Assembly: GCF_047948215.1 (NCBI RefSeq) | Contig: NC_134458.1 | Location: forward strand, 132,621,571-132,685,570 | Direction of reading: 5' to 3' | Length of the DNA stretch: 64,000 nucleotides | Origin: Lycorma delicatula | Lineage: Eukaryota; Arthropoda; Insecta; Hemiptera; Fulgoridae | In this document: in pieces, positions 1 through 10,765 of the stretch | How positions within the stretch are numbered: position 1 is the stretch's first letter | How the letters are laid out: every line of letters starts with the position of its first letter | Program-made: the position numbers and the translations under genes | The notes under the pieces: generated by a model | Database searches by the model: none | Seen by the model: only the letters and a program-made list of their open reading frames with translations | What the model was told of the DNA's origin: nothing

Positions 1-1447
1 TTAATAGTCAATATAATGTTGCTTCATCAGATTTATCTCATTTTATTTTTAATATATGTAACTTTTTATTTGACTATATTGCCTTTCAATACGATTTTAC
101 TCGTCCAAATAAAGTTTATTCATATATAAGTAAGTATTCTTCATAAGCATATTGATTTTAATCCATTTTGACTACGACAGTCCTGAGAGTAGCCCTAAGT
201 CTCCTTGACCCCTTTTTATTTAATTTCTATTGGTAAAAGAGGTATTTAATCCAATTAAATATTATATTATATTAGTAAATCGGCTTAAAACATTGGGTAG
301 ATCTTCAATCAGCTGTTATTAAACCGATCGAAAAACATGTAAAACACTTGTACGATTAATGTGTTGAAAATACACGTTATAAAATGATTCAATATTAGAA
401 TTTTTTTCGATTTATTTGTTCAATGTTTATGTACGTATTCTAACTTACGCACTAATGTTCGCAGTTACGGGAAATATAAAGATTTATAATGCTTGTGTGC
501 GTGCACACGGATGATTTTTTTTATCTAGATAAAATTAACAGAAAACTCGATTAAGCAATTTACTCACTACTTCATCTCGTTCGTTTGCTGTTCTTTTTAA
601 TTCCCAAAAAAATTTCCATTACGAATTTTTCTGAAATTTTCCTTCTAAATTTTATCTTTTTCCAAGAATTCTGCTTTTATTTTGTGTACTATATTTATCA
701 GTATGAAATAATTGTAATATCTTTCTAACATATTTTAGATTTTAATGATACACACATAATATATTTCTTTATAATTTCTTTTACTTTAATTCCAATTTTA
801 TTATTAAATTTCTTTAAAAATTTGCTTTTAAAATTATTAATGAGTTATATCACAGGTCATTTTTAAACAAATTAATTGAAAGGCATATTTATTTATAGCC
901 CGCTATAAATAATGAAAAAACATTACTTAGAAGAGCCAGATACTGCTCAACAATTATTAATATGCTTATAATAAATACATACATAAAATATAGTATAATA
1001 TGAAATGAATGGTTCCATTATTGAACGACACCATACACAACTATACAGAAGAGAACTCGATACAATAAAATATCCAGCACAGATTAATGGCATCCATTGC
1101 CCCCTTATTGACAACATGTTTCATAAAATATAGAACAAAATAAAATCATACCAACTGACAGAGAATACATAACGCTAACCTAGAAGCATATATCAACCAA
1201 TAATAATAAAAAAATTTCCAATATTTTTAAAAAAGTAGGTTAGTACGTCGCTTTTAAAACCAGTCATCAATATACGCAAGTATTATATCCTGCGTATGTG
1301 ATAACTTAAAATGAATCGTACAACGTACGTATTTTTCTTCTATATTTAATACATACCGTAGTTTTATGTAAATAAGAAATAAGTTTTCCTCAGATTTTCT
1401 TTGATAGGTATGTTTCGTGAATAATGTAAGTTTTAGCACAAACAACG
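1..1447. other. AT-rich sequence, no gene seen
   Basis: AT-rich sequence with short homopolymer runs. All open frames are short and show no family motif. It ends at the TA dinucleotide that flanks the mariner element. Confidence 0.6.
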
Positions 1448-1449
1448 TA

Positions 1450-1479
1450 CGAGGTGTGTGAGAAAAGTAATGAGACTGA
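1450..1479 (+). repeat. mariner inverted terminal repeat (left)
   Basis: About 30 bp containing GAGGTGTGTGAGAAA and GTAATGAGA. It matches the reverse complement of 2704-2733 with four mismatches over 30 positions, and begins directly after a TA target dinucleotide. Confidence 0.93.
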
Positions 1480-1535
1480 CGTTTTACTTACCAAAGTTTT
1501 TATTTTTTTCAAACTACAATATTATCCCCTTCAAA

Positions 1536-2575
1536 TTAGTTCCTTTGGGCAGCTATACACCAGCGGGGTCGTTGTTCCCACTCCTGGTAGCAGCGCTGGA
1601 AGGCTTCAACTGGTAGGGCTTTTAATTGGTCGGTCACAGTCTTTTGAATTGTCTCTAGAGTTCCAAAATGACGTCCTTTTAAGACATGTTTCAATTTTGG
1701 GAAAAGGAAAAAGTCAGAACGATTCAAATGAGGTGAATAGGGGGGATTGAGGAACCGTAGGAATGCGTTTTGAGGTCAAAAATTCCCTGATGGAAATAGC
1801 CGTGTGACACGGGGCATTGTCATGGTGAAGCATCCACTTGTCTGCAATGTCTGGTCTCACGCGAATCACTCTTTTCCTGAGCCTTTCAAGGACACGTTTG
1901 TAAAACACTTGGTTGACAGTTTGTCCTTGAGGAACAAATTCTTTATGCACGACACCCCTACTGTCAAAAAAGCAAATCAGCATGATTTTGATCTTTCATT
2001 TGCTCATTCGACATTTTTTCGGTCGAGGAGATGACGGACTGTGCCACTCTTCGCTTTGCCGCTTTGTTTCAGGATCGTACTCAAATATCCAGCATTCATC
2101 ACTTGTGATAACACGATTGAAGAATTCTTGGTCATTGTCAATCCTCTCAAGAAGATCAACGCACACGTTTCTTCGATTGTCCTTCTGTTCCATTGTGAGG
2201 TTTTTCGGCACCAATTTCGCACAAACCTTTCGCATGTCCAAATCGTCTGTCAAAATTTGATGTACGGTGAAAGTGTTTAAATTTAACTGTTCACTCATCA
2301 TCCTTATTGTTAAACGACGGTCTAATCTCACATAAACGCTCACACGTTCAATGTTTTCGTCAGATTTTGAAGTTGATAGTCTCCCTCAGTGAGGTTGATC
2401 TTTAACGTGTTCTCGGCCTTCCAAAACTGATTTGTGCCAGCGGAAAACTTGTGCTCTTGATAAGCAATGTTCCCCATAGACCTTTTTCAACTTTTCAAAG
2501 GTTACACTTGCGGATTCCCCAAGTTTAACACAAAAACTTGATTGCATAACGTTGCTCTAAATTCCGATACTCCAT
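1536..2575 (-). pseudogene. mariner transposase, DD34D, broken
   Basis: Remnant of a mariner transposase (DNA cut-and-paste recombinase) of about 345 codons, the usual family length. The start is the ATG at 2575-2573 (MEYRNLEQRYAIKF), which opens the N-terminal helix-turn-helix region; the stop is TAA at 1536-1538. The catalytic aspartates are visible in TSDEC (first), HHDNAPCHT (second) and SDFFLFPKL (third). Exactly 34 residues separate the second and third, the DD34D spacing of true mariners. Damage seen: one extra base in a T-run near 2540 shifts frame right after the start, an in-frame TGA lies near 1993, and one extra C in a C-run near 1742 shifts frame between the second and third aspartates. 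The aspartates themselves are intact, so the copy seems to have died by indels and a nonsense change. Confidence 0.92.
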
Positions 2576-2703
2576 TTTCGTAACACACAACTTCACTGAT
2601 GGCGCTGTCAAAAACAATGTTTTGGCTGAACGGAGTTGAAACTCGTACTGAGCATGTGGAAGGGATGAACAAACACAGCGTTGCCAGATCGCTCGCAGTG
2701 TTA

Positions 2704-2733
2704 CCAATCTCATTACATTTCTCACACACCTCA
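2704..2733 (-). repeat. mariner inverted terminal repeat (right)
   Basis: Reverse-complement partner of 1450-1479, followed at 2734-2735 by the TA target dinucleotide. It lies about 130 bp upstream of the transposase start. Confidence 0.93.
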
Positions 2734-2735
2734 TA

Positions 2736-3104
2736 GGCTTTCAAAGGTACTGAACAGCTGATCGAGTTCATCAAAAAAAAAAGGAATTGTAACTTTCACA
2801 ATTGCAATTAAAATTACACAGATTTAAACTAGGTAAATCGCTCAACGTGTTGAAATCGATAATACTCAATTTCGTACAGTTGGTACATCCAGTTTCATCG
2901 TAAACAGTGTTTTTTGATTAAAATAACCCATCTAATAAATATTTACTATACAAATACAAAATCAAAATTCCTTATTTTTGTGACAGGATTTCTTAAGGAT
3001 TACGCATATATAGTTCTGACTTTTTTCTTTTTCAAAACTGTTTACCTTAACTTTTACTTCCCTTTTCACTTTTCCTTTTATTCTTTTTATTTAATTTTTG
3101 GCAT
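2736..3104. other. AT-rich gap, no gene seen
   Basis: Spacer between the mariner and the dispersed repeat beginning near 3105. No motif, repeat or credible reading frame was recognised. Confidence 0.5.
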
Positions 3105-3720
3105 CACAGCTGCATGATCTACGCTGCAAGAAGGAAAGTATGGTAACCAGTCAAAAAATTGGGATAAGATTTTTTTTGCATTTCTTGAAGTTTATGGCCC
3201 AGGGACACCAAAAAAAAACAAGAAAAAAGTGGGGAATAATGTTCGTACATGCGTGTGTTGTCGTGTACACAAAATGAAATGCCCTTTTTTTCATGTTGGC
3301 GTGATTGAAGCTTTATAAGGTTTGACAGCATAAACCGATTTTTATGAAATTTTGTATATACTCGTGCATATAGGCCAGTTTGTTGGTTAACTTTTCGAAT
3401 CACTTTTCAGTTTAAAAAAAAATTGACCCAAAAATCTCCCCTTCCTCAAAAATCGAAAAAGTTATTTTTTATTTTTTAAAAAAAGTTATTTTTTTTAACA
3501 GAATTTGTTTGTTTTCCTGGGGATAGTAATAGTGCAAGTAATCTAAAAAAGAAATACTTAGGATGCAATATTGAGAATTGGGGAGCCGATAAAAATTTAA
3601 AAATATCGATTTTGAATTATTCAAAACCTTTTTTGGTTTATTTTTACGTATCATTATTTTTCCATTATATAAGAATAGATAACCAATGCCAAAAAAGTAT
3701 TACAACCTTGCTGTCAGCTT
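3105..3720 (+). repeat. Dispersed repeat X, copy 1
   Basis: Diverged, same-orientation match to 62826-63560. Shared landmarks in the same order are gcatcacagct, accgatttttatgaaattt, a (g/t)tcaattttctc/aattgaccc block, an ataGtaGta block, and at the far end tatcattattttt followed by tataagaat and caatacc/caatgcc. The short open frames are not alike between copies, so no protein is claimed. It is probably an old non-autonomous element of unknown class; no terminal repeats or target duplication were recognised. Confidence 0.7.
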
Positions 3721-4400
3721 TTTTCTCCTTTCTTCGGTATATCCTCTGTGTTTCCTTTTCTATTTCTCTGAAAATTTTTATTCATCCACTAGTTTTCTGA
3801 AAGATTTCTGTATAAAAAATTATTTCTTCAGAAATATGTAATAATTTTAATCTTTTTCTATTTCTTTGAAGCAGCTTTTTTTTTGTTTTCCTTATTTTTG
3901 AAAAAGTTATTTAACTATTTTTTGTTGTTAATCTAATTCCATCTAGTCTGTATAAGTGACAGTAAAAAATTTTATTACATGTTTAAGTTACATGTAATAA
4001 TGTGACTTAATACACGTTGCAAAATGTTTCAAATAAAATGTTAAACATTTTGAATCTACTTTTTCTCGTTGTATGCTCTGTTTTTTTTCTTCAAAATTTT
4101 GGTTAATTTCTTCTGATTTTATTAATTTATAAAATATTATCTTCAATTTTTGGGATTTAAATTTGTCTTTAAATTTTTTTTCAACTTTTTCAAACAGAAT
4201 TTTTCAGGAAAAATTCTGTTTGCTTTCTACAATATGTAATGCGTCTGGTAAAACTACATTTTTATACTATATTAATGTTGTGTTTTTGGATAAGGATTTT
4301 TTTATTTTATATGTTTCTTGTAAGATATCATTTCCATTTTTTATGTTCTAGCTTTTACTCCTTATTTTCAAAAAATATTACTGCTAGTTATTTCACCCAA
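3721..4400. other. AT-rich sequence with a 14-bp hairpin
   Basis: No supported gene. Positions 4191-4204 and 4209-4222 form a perfect 14-bp inverted repeat around the 4-base loop cagg. The segment may contain decayed 3' sequence of the reverse-transcriptase relic that follows, but no motif was found to prove it. Confidence 0.45.
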
Positions 4401-5190
4401 AATAATTAAATTTTGTTCTTTTGATAAATTTTTCTACTGAATTTTTTATTTTTTATTTTTTTTTTAATTACTGGAAAGTAATTTTATTTTTTCGTATGAA
4501 ATTGTAGACCAATTTTGTTTGCACATTTTCCTAATTCTTTAATTTTGATCTTCCCCTTTCTAATGTCTTTTATCAAAATTACCAGATCGTCAGAAAAATT
4601 CTAAAACGTTTACATTTAAGGATTTATATTTCGTCCCCATTTTTATATATTTTTTTATCTAATTACTTTTCCAGAATCGAAATTTAACAAAATCGGTGAC
4701 AGACCATCGTCTTGTCACAATCAATTTTTTTTATTTTTAATGGTTTGAAAAATTTGCCTAAAAATTTAACTTTTGAATATGTTTCTGTTAATTTTCCTTT
4801 TATAATGTAATATTTTATTATTGATCTTAAATTCTTTCAATATTTTAATAATAAATTCTCTATGTACTGAATCTTATACCTTTTTGAAATCCACAAAAAA
4901 ACTGTTAATTAAGATTCTAGTTTTTTGGTATTTTAATTGAATTTTAAATTGAAAATTTGTTCAAAGCAACTTCTACCTGGTTGAATGCTGTTTTAATATT
5001 CGCCTAATTGTTTTTCAACTATCAGTTGAATTCTGTTAATAATTCTTTTAATAAAATTGTATATGACGGACAAAATTAAAATTCTTCTGTAACTGTTTAA
5101 ATCGGTTTTATCACATTTTTTGTGAATTGTAAATTAAGACGTTTTTCCAATCTTTTGGAATTTTCCCTTTTCCAAATTTCTTTAAACAAA
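4401..5190 (-). pseudogene. Degenerate non-LTR reverse transcriptase
   Basis: Minus-strand translation, jumping frames, shows reverse-transcriptase landmarks in the right order: LKKFGKGKIPKDWKN (the region before motif 1), FVDFKKVYDSVHREF (motif A, with the D of FVDF), a LxQDDGLSPILLNF-like motif B, SDDLVILIKD (motif C, the catalytic DD pair preceded by S in place of A) and KCANKIGLQFHTKK (thumb-proximal). This is a LINE polymerase remnant with many stops and indels. The 5' end stops close to the twin hairpins at 5225. RTE- or CR1-like wording fits motif C, but the clade is not settled. Confidence 0.7.
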
Positions 5191-5224
5191 GTTTATAATT
5201 TGTTACGTAAATCAACTGATGTAA

Positions 5225-5268
5225 TTTTTGTACTACGCATGGTCCATTAACCATGCGTAGTACAAAAA
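5225..5268. repeat. Perfect 19-bp hairpin
   Basis: Positions 5225-5243 are the exact reverse complement of 5250-5268, around the 6-base loop ccatta. It touches a second perfect hairpin at 5268-5309 and sits at the 5' edge of a reverse-transcriptase relic. Function unknown. Confidence 0.9.
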
Positions 5269-5309
5269 TCTTTGCTAATCGAGTCCAGGGGGGCTCGATT
5301 AGCAAAGAT
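5268..5309. repeat. Perfect 16-bp hairpin, G-rich loop
   Basis: Positions 5268-5283 are the exact reverse complement of 5294-5309, around the 10-base loop tccagggggg. It shares its first base with the preceding 19-bp hairpin, giving two back-to-back cruciform-capable palindromes. Confidence 0.9.
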
Positions 5310-6720
5310 GCAAGTACGTAATTTCGATTCCAATTGATAAAAAAAAAAATTTGCGTAAACATGTGGTTCTCAAAAAAAAAATTGACCCGAAATAAAATAT
5401 CTATAGAACAAACTGTTCGCATGTAGGAGAAAGGGTGAGTGACAAAACGATATTAAAATCTATTGCAACAGTATGGAACAAATGACTGTTTTGAAGAGAT
5501 TTAAAATATTCTTGATAGACCGTGTTAAAGAAACTCTTCATGAAATAAAAAAAAAAAAAAACAATTTTTTAGCAATTACAATCAATTTTAGAAAACTGTA
5601 CTTACAATATTAAAAATATGGAATTGACTTCCAATTCAGTTCAATTGGTTAAAATGAATTATAAATGCTGGAATGAGTTAAAATGTAAAGTAGTTATAAA
5701 AAAAAAAAAAACTTTAAAAAGTAATATTTTGAACAATTCACACGATATTAAAGATTCTTCGATATAGGATAACAGTTTAACCCACGCAGAAGATAAGAAC
5801 AAAATGCAATTTTGTCTTCTTCGGAAAAAGATCAAGTAACTTTGACATGTCTAAATGTTGCTAATAGATGATATTAATAAGAGATAACTGCGTATTATGA
5901 AATGAGTAAATTTTTAAAGTTGTTTTAAATTTTTTAAATTTAATTAAATATTTATTATCTTGATTTTTCATAAAAATAAGCTTCGTAAATACATTTATTA
6001 ATTTATTTATAATTTTTTTATGAAACATTTTCTTTACAATACATTTAATATTTAAATTATAATTTTTTTTAAATTTTGTACTAAATTTTTCAACTACTTT
6101 TTTATTTTTTACAAGATATTTCAATCTTATACACTTTTTCTATTAAATATCTCGGTATAACATGGGCATGTGTTGTTATACACGAACAGACGTTATATTC
6201 CTCAGAATAATATGGTAACATTATACGTGTAGGTTAGATATTATGTACATAATTACTTACTAAAAGAAAAAATATTTATTCTAATATTATATTTGTTTGT
6301 TATGTTACGAAACATACATTAAATAATTAAACATGCTACAAAGGACTTATATAATGTTTTACTTATAGTACCAAATTATTTTAGAGTATACAAGTAATAT
6401 TGACAGTGCATGATTTACGAATACTGCATTATACATTAGCTATGCAAAGAACTGCTCCTCTTACAGAATGATGTTTGCCGGTTACTAATTGTAAAATATT
6501 TATAATTTTATGTGGTGTGTAAACACCTTCATAATAATAATGCATTTCAGTGGAGGAACAAAAAATATACGCTACTGGAATGAATGTAACTGAAGTAATT
6601 TTTGTACCGAGAAATAATATAATGTAAGATTTTAGTGCTAATTTAATGTTAATTTGGAAATAGGAAGGGGTGAATATACTCTATAATCAAGTAGGTCTAG
6701 AATTATTTACACTTCGAAAA
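5310..6720. other. AT-rich sequence, no gene seen
   Basis: Contains A-runs near 5550 and 5700. The 87-codon minus-strand frame at 5861-6124 is K/N/F-rich, as expected of random AT-rich DNA, and shows no family motif. Confidence 0.5.
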
Positions 6721-6749
6721 CAAATAAGTTGTCGAAGTAAGTAACAATC

Positions 6750-7490
6750 CGTCAAACATCGACCAAATAGGCTTCCGTAATGGTTTAAATAACCCAGAGC
6801 AAATTCACGAAAGATTCTAAACGAATTAAAGTTTAAGTGTTATCCTCCAAGATCTTCAATCACTTCTGAAGATGATTTGGATAAAAGGGTGAAATTTTGT
6901 GATGAATTTGTTGTGAAGCATATTCTCATCTCTCTTGTTCAGCATACTTCATTTTAAACGGCTTGAAAACCTCCATAATTACGAGTATGATTATTAATCC
7001 TGATTAAAATCCTTAAGTAATTATTGTGAAAGAACTTAATATTTCTTCGAGTTCATTTTTGTTGTGGGATCACAAAATATGAAATCCTGAGATCTTATTT
7101 CTTCAACGGCAGTTCAACAGACAATCGATTCACATCTTTAGATGTTATAAGACGTTGTTACTCCGGAGATATTAAACAACTATGTGTTTGATATCAGCTG
7201 TCTCTATGTTTTGCAGCAAGATAGGCCACCATCTCATTATGCTCTTCATGTTAGAAACTGTCGTAATTAAACTTTTCCTGAATGTAAAGGATGCCGGGGA
7301 ACAATTGTATAACACAACGTTATGTGATTTACCGCCTTGCGATTTTTAGTTCTGGGTAATCGTCAAAGACATAGTTAGTATTTTCTTTAAATCCAAATTA
7401 GTTGCACCATCACAACCTTGTCGGTAATTAATTTTATAAATCGGATCCAAACCTGATTTGAAAAAATGTGCAATTCAAAGGTTGAAAGAT
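6750..7490 (+). pseudogene. Mariner-like DDE transposase relic
   Basis: Heavily decayed plus-strand remnant of an insect Tc1/mariner-type (DDE_3-like) transposase, readable only by switching frames. In order: DLDKRVKFCDEFV (before the first catalytic block), GITKYEILRSYFFNGSS, a DVIRRCYSGDI-like segment, QQDRPPSHYALHVRN (second catalytic D, from a QQDGAPPH-type motif), CRGTI, and DLPPCDF followed by a stop and FWVIVKDIV (third acidic region). No intact frame exceeds a few dozen codons. It differs from the mariner at 1.5 kb, which has the HHDNAPCH motif. Terminal repeats were not located, so the element limits are unknown. Confidence 0.7.
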
Positions 7491-9834
7491 ATCACGAATC
7501 CAAATGAGCAGACGGACGACATTTTAATACTTGCTCTTAATTAAAAGAAAAACAATTTAACTCTTAATTAACAATTTTCTTATCAAAGATTTAATAATTT
7601 TCATTAAAGCCTTTTAAATTGTAATTTAATTTGTAAAGTTCCTATACATTTAGTTTCTGTACTATTTACTTTAGTAGTTAATTTAGAATTTAACCATATA
7701 TGTTTTTTATCTTATAAATATTTGTCCATTTATTGATCAGTTTAACGAATAATTTCGAGTGATGGAGATTAAAACAGACGGAATTTACTATACTTTTATG
7801 GAAATTTTTTTTTTTAATTTTCAAAAGAAGATTCTGGACACCATTCTTACCCTAAGTATTGCAGTAATTTTTTCAAAAATAAAAAATACAAATTAAATAA
7901 GTTTCATACAAAACTATTTTGAAATTTTAACCGAATGTTTATTTTTTAATAATATTTATGAACCCGAAGAAAAAATAGTGTAATTCAGCATGCAACAAAT
8001 GTATTTCATTTCACAGAGTTTTGTTTCAACGGATATTATTTGATTAAACGTTTTATACAGGACTTGTTAATTTAATTAACTTATAAACAAGTCGTTTTTA
8101 TTATAAAAAACGACAAGTTATGAACTAGATTTTCTTCTTATATTTTTGAATAAGATTTTTAAAATATAATTGATGTGATTATCCATTATGCATTAATTTA
8201 TTTTTATAAATACGTTTTTGGGGGATAATAATCTTTATTTTTCTATTTCTTTTCCCTATTTTCTGTTTTCTTTATTTTTCTATTGTAATCTTAGTGTTTC
8301 TGTTTATTTTTCTTTTTATTAACGATTATCTACTCATCGAAATAACTTAATTTAAATATTTGATCCTATATTCCTAATGAAAAAAAAAAAAATAATAATA
8401 CTGAAATCGTAATTATTATTAAAATGTGTAGTCTTCAATTGGTATTAAAAAGAATGATTAAAAATCAGGTCAAATTCTTTTATACTTCTGTTTACAACGA
8501 TAGAATCAAAAAAACATCATTACATAAATTCCTTGTACTTAAATTGAACTTTTCCACTCCCTTATAGTATTTTAGATTCATAATTATTTTTAGGTCACGT
8601 GACTTGTATTTTCAACTACGTTAACAGAACACTGTAAAATTGTTAACTAAACTACTACCATTTTCATTTTATTTTAATTATAATGATTAAAATTGATTGA
8701 TTACTAATTTTAACGACAATTTTATATAAACGTAAACGTCTCCAACGATATCCAGAGATAGAATTCAAAATTTTTAATTTTTATGCATATTTTGTTATTT
8801 AATTCATAAAAATGAACATATCTTAGTAATTTTTTAATATTTTATACCCCCAGCTTTTTTTTTATTCCTTTCATAAATACAAAGTTTTTATTTTTATTGT
8901 CCTTTTGTACGCAATATTCATATTATACTTAAAATATTTTCACTACGTCATATCAATTGTAAATAAAATTTCCATTGTTGATAAGTACAACATATTTACA
9001 AACATCATAAAAGGAATTTCATTATTTGAAGGACCAAGGAAAACTGAAGTTGAATAGAAATTCAGGAAATACAACGAACTACACAAGGAGATACAAAAAT
9101 GATCAAATATGATGAAGAAAATAGGAATTGTTTCTACGGATACTTACGTATGAATTGGAATTGGTTTCTTACGGACATAAGAATGAATCCGGAAAGATTG
9201 GCAAAAAGAAATTTTGAAAATTTCTTTAAGAAAAAATGAATAAAACAGGTTAAACAAGACTGAAGAAATTAAAATAAAAAATCGAATAAATACTGGAGAT
9301 AAAACCTTTGGATAGGAAAATAATAACAAGTAATGAGAAAATCCAAGAAAAAACGAAAGGTAATCAAAACTTTCTTGAACAAAAGAAAGAAGAAAGAAAT
9401 AAAGTGAAATAATGACCGTATTCTGGAAGAAACAAAAAAAGTAAAAGAAGTGAAGAGTTATTCTCATGATCCACAGTTGGCAAAATTTGAAAAAAATGCT
9501 AATTTTATTTTACCATAAATTTAGAAAAACAACTCAAATATAAGATTGTATTTTTCCTTCACAATCAATTCTTCACTAAATGAAAATAAATTCACCAAAA
9601 TTTGACTGTTAGATTGTCTGCCGATTGGCAGTAAACTATTTAAAAACTATAAAAAATTATCACCAGAAATTTAAGTGCAATTGGAAGACACTAATACAGA
9701 TAAACATGACTCATTTTGTTTAAGAATAGATAAACTTGGTTTAAAAATATAATAATAAAATGTTCACTAGAACTTAATTCTTCTTTAGATAAATTTTTTC
9801 GATCAATATTTTATAACACTATCTATACTTAAAA
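7491..9834. other. AT-rich sequence, no gene seen
   Basis: AT-rich, with homopolymer runs. The 107-codon minus frame at 9144-9467 is F/S/L-rich, the shadow of an A-rich strand, and shows no motif. No repeat shared with other parts of the window was recognised. Confidence 0.5.
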
Positions 9835-10765
9835 TAAAGTGATAACTACGGTCATCCATAAGCACGCATCCAGAAGCAAAATCTACCGGACAAATTTTAA
9901 TAAAACTTTGCAGATTTATGTTATAGGCTGGTCATTACCTACAGTTAGAATTATCATGATATTCCTCATGAGATTAAGATATTAAAGATATTCATTAAAG
10001 AAAAAAAAATTAATCCTTTTACTTCATTAGATTTCTGTTACCATGGTAAAAGAAAAAGATCTCCGACTATAATACTTTAATATTTTATTATACGATTATT
10101 ATTAAATTGTTATTATTATTATTGTTATTGTAATTACGACGACAGCGAACTCTTATGGGTTTTGATTGTTTATTTTGGCTGTCTATGTTGGATTGTTAAA
10201 CGTTAAAAAAAAATGCCTTCAAGAAAGGGAAATAACCTTTCTTGTTATTTAAAGTCTCTTAAAAGAATGAAACTATCTCGATCCTCAGAAACAGCTGAAG
10301 TTCGCGATTCTTGGTTAGCTGCTGACCGAAAGCGCTACGCCCAGACTCGATCTGCAGTAAATTTGCAACTCGAGTTGCAGTTAAATTCCTTACGAGTTTT
10401 TACTGATGTCATTGTAGTATTACCGTAGTTACATAAGGATAAAAGTTCCTTTAGCTATAATGTATAATTTAAGTACGCTGATTATGAACATATTAGCGCC
10501 AAGACAGAAGTGTGTTTATATTATCATGCTTGGAAATGGAAAGGGGAACCAAAAGGAATATGTTCTTCTAAAACAGGATCGTATGAGTGCTTTAACGTCA
10601 AGAAAGAGGGAAGCGTTGGAGGAAAGGGAGATTTTCAAGCTTTAATTGTTATTTATCAGTATTATTCTCACAAGCAATGAGGATAAGGAACACATCCGTG
10701 TTCCAGCCGTCTAGGCTGGCTAGACGGGAATCTAATAATAACCTGACCGGCTATTATTAGGTATA
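9835..10765 (+). mobile_element. Dispersed element family A/B, copy 1
   Basis: Collinear, diverged match to 41670-42375 over nearly its whole length. Shared landmarks are a gtccat/tcatccat block followed by cgca, attttaataaaactttgcag, tggtcattacct, gatattcct, ttaagatattaaag, gttaccRtggtaaaag, tttatgggttttRRttg, then the reading frame with ctgaccgaRagcgctacgcc. The right end carries two inverted repeats, CCGTCTAG/CTAGACGG and CTAATAATA/TATTATTAG. A third copy of just the right end lies at 20715-20815. The encoded basic E/R-rich peptide suggests a relation to Helitron-type elements, but no definite Helitron termini were seen. Confidence 0.75.
10213..10428 (+). pseudogene. Basic Helitron-type N-terminal peptide remnant
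   Basis: A 71-codon frame beginning with ATG: MPSRKGN, then KRMKLSRSSETAEVRDSW and LAADRKRYAQTRS. The pattern (S/A)ET-x-(E/Q)xR-x3-LAADR-x-R resembles the charged repeats found ahead of the replication-initiator region in arthropod Helitron proteins (family knowledge from memory, not a search). The related copy near 42075-42170 has the same words but different indels, so neither seems intact. A short host-like protein is less likely because the flanks are repeated too. Confidence 0.45.

Larger units (their letters stand above)
1448..2735 (-). mobile_element. mariner transposon, near complete, inactive
   Basis: A 1284-bp Tc1/mariner-superfamily element (1450-2733) read on the minus strand, bounded by inverted terminal repeats and by a TA dinucleotide on each side (1448-1449 and 2734-2735), the target duplication expected for this superfamily. 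The length matches typical animal mariners of about 1.3 kb. Between the repeats lies one transposase frame without introns, broken by two frameshifts and a nonsense codon, so the copy cannot encode transposase; its termini could still be recognised in trans. No other copy with these ends was seen in the window. Identification is firm, because ends, TA duplication and catalytic spacing all agree. Confidence 0.93.

Noticed and set aside
1454..1750. 98-codon plus-strand frame (and neighbours at 1804-2280) as genes
   Set aside because: They are antisense shadows of the mariner transposase on the minus strand.
5861..6124. 87-codon K/N/F-rich minus-strand frame
   Set aside because: Composition follows the AT-rich DNA; no motif and no conservation evidence.
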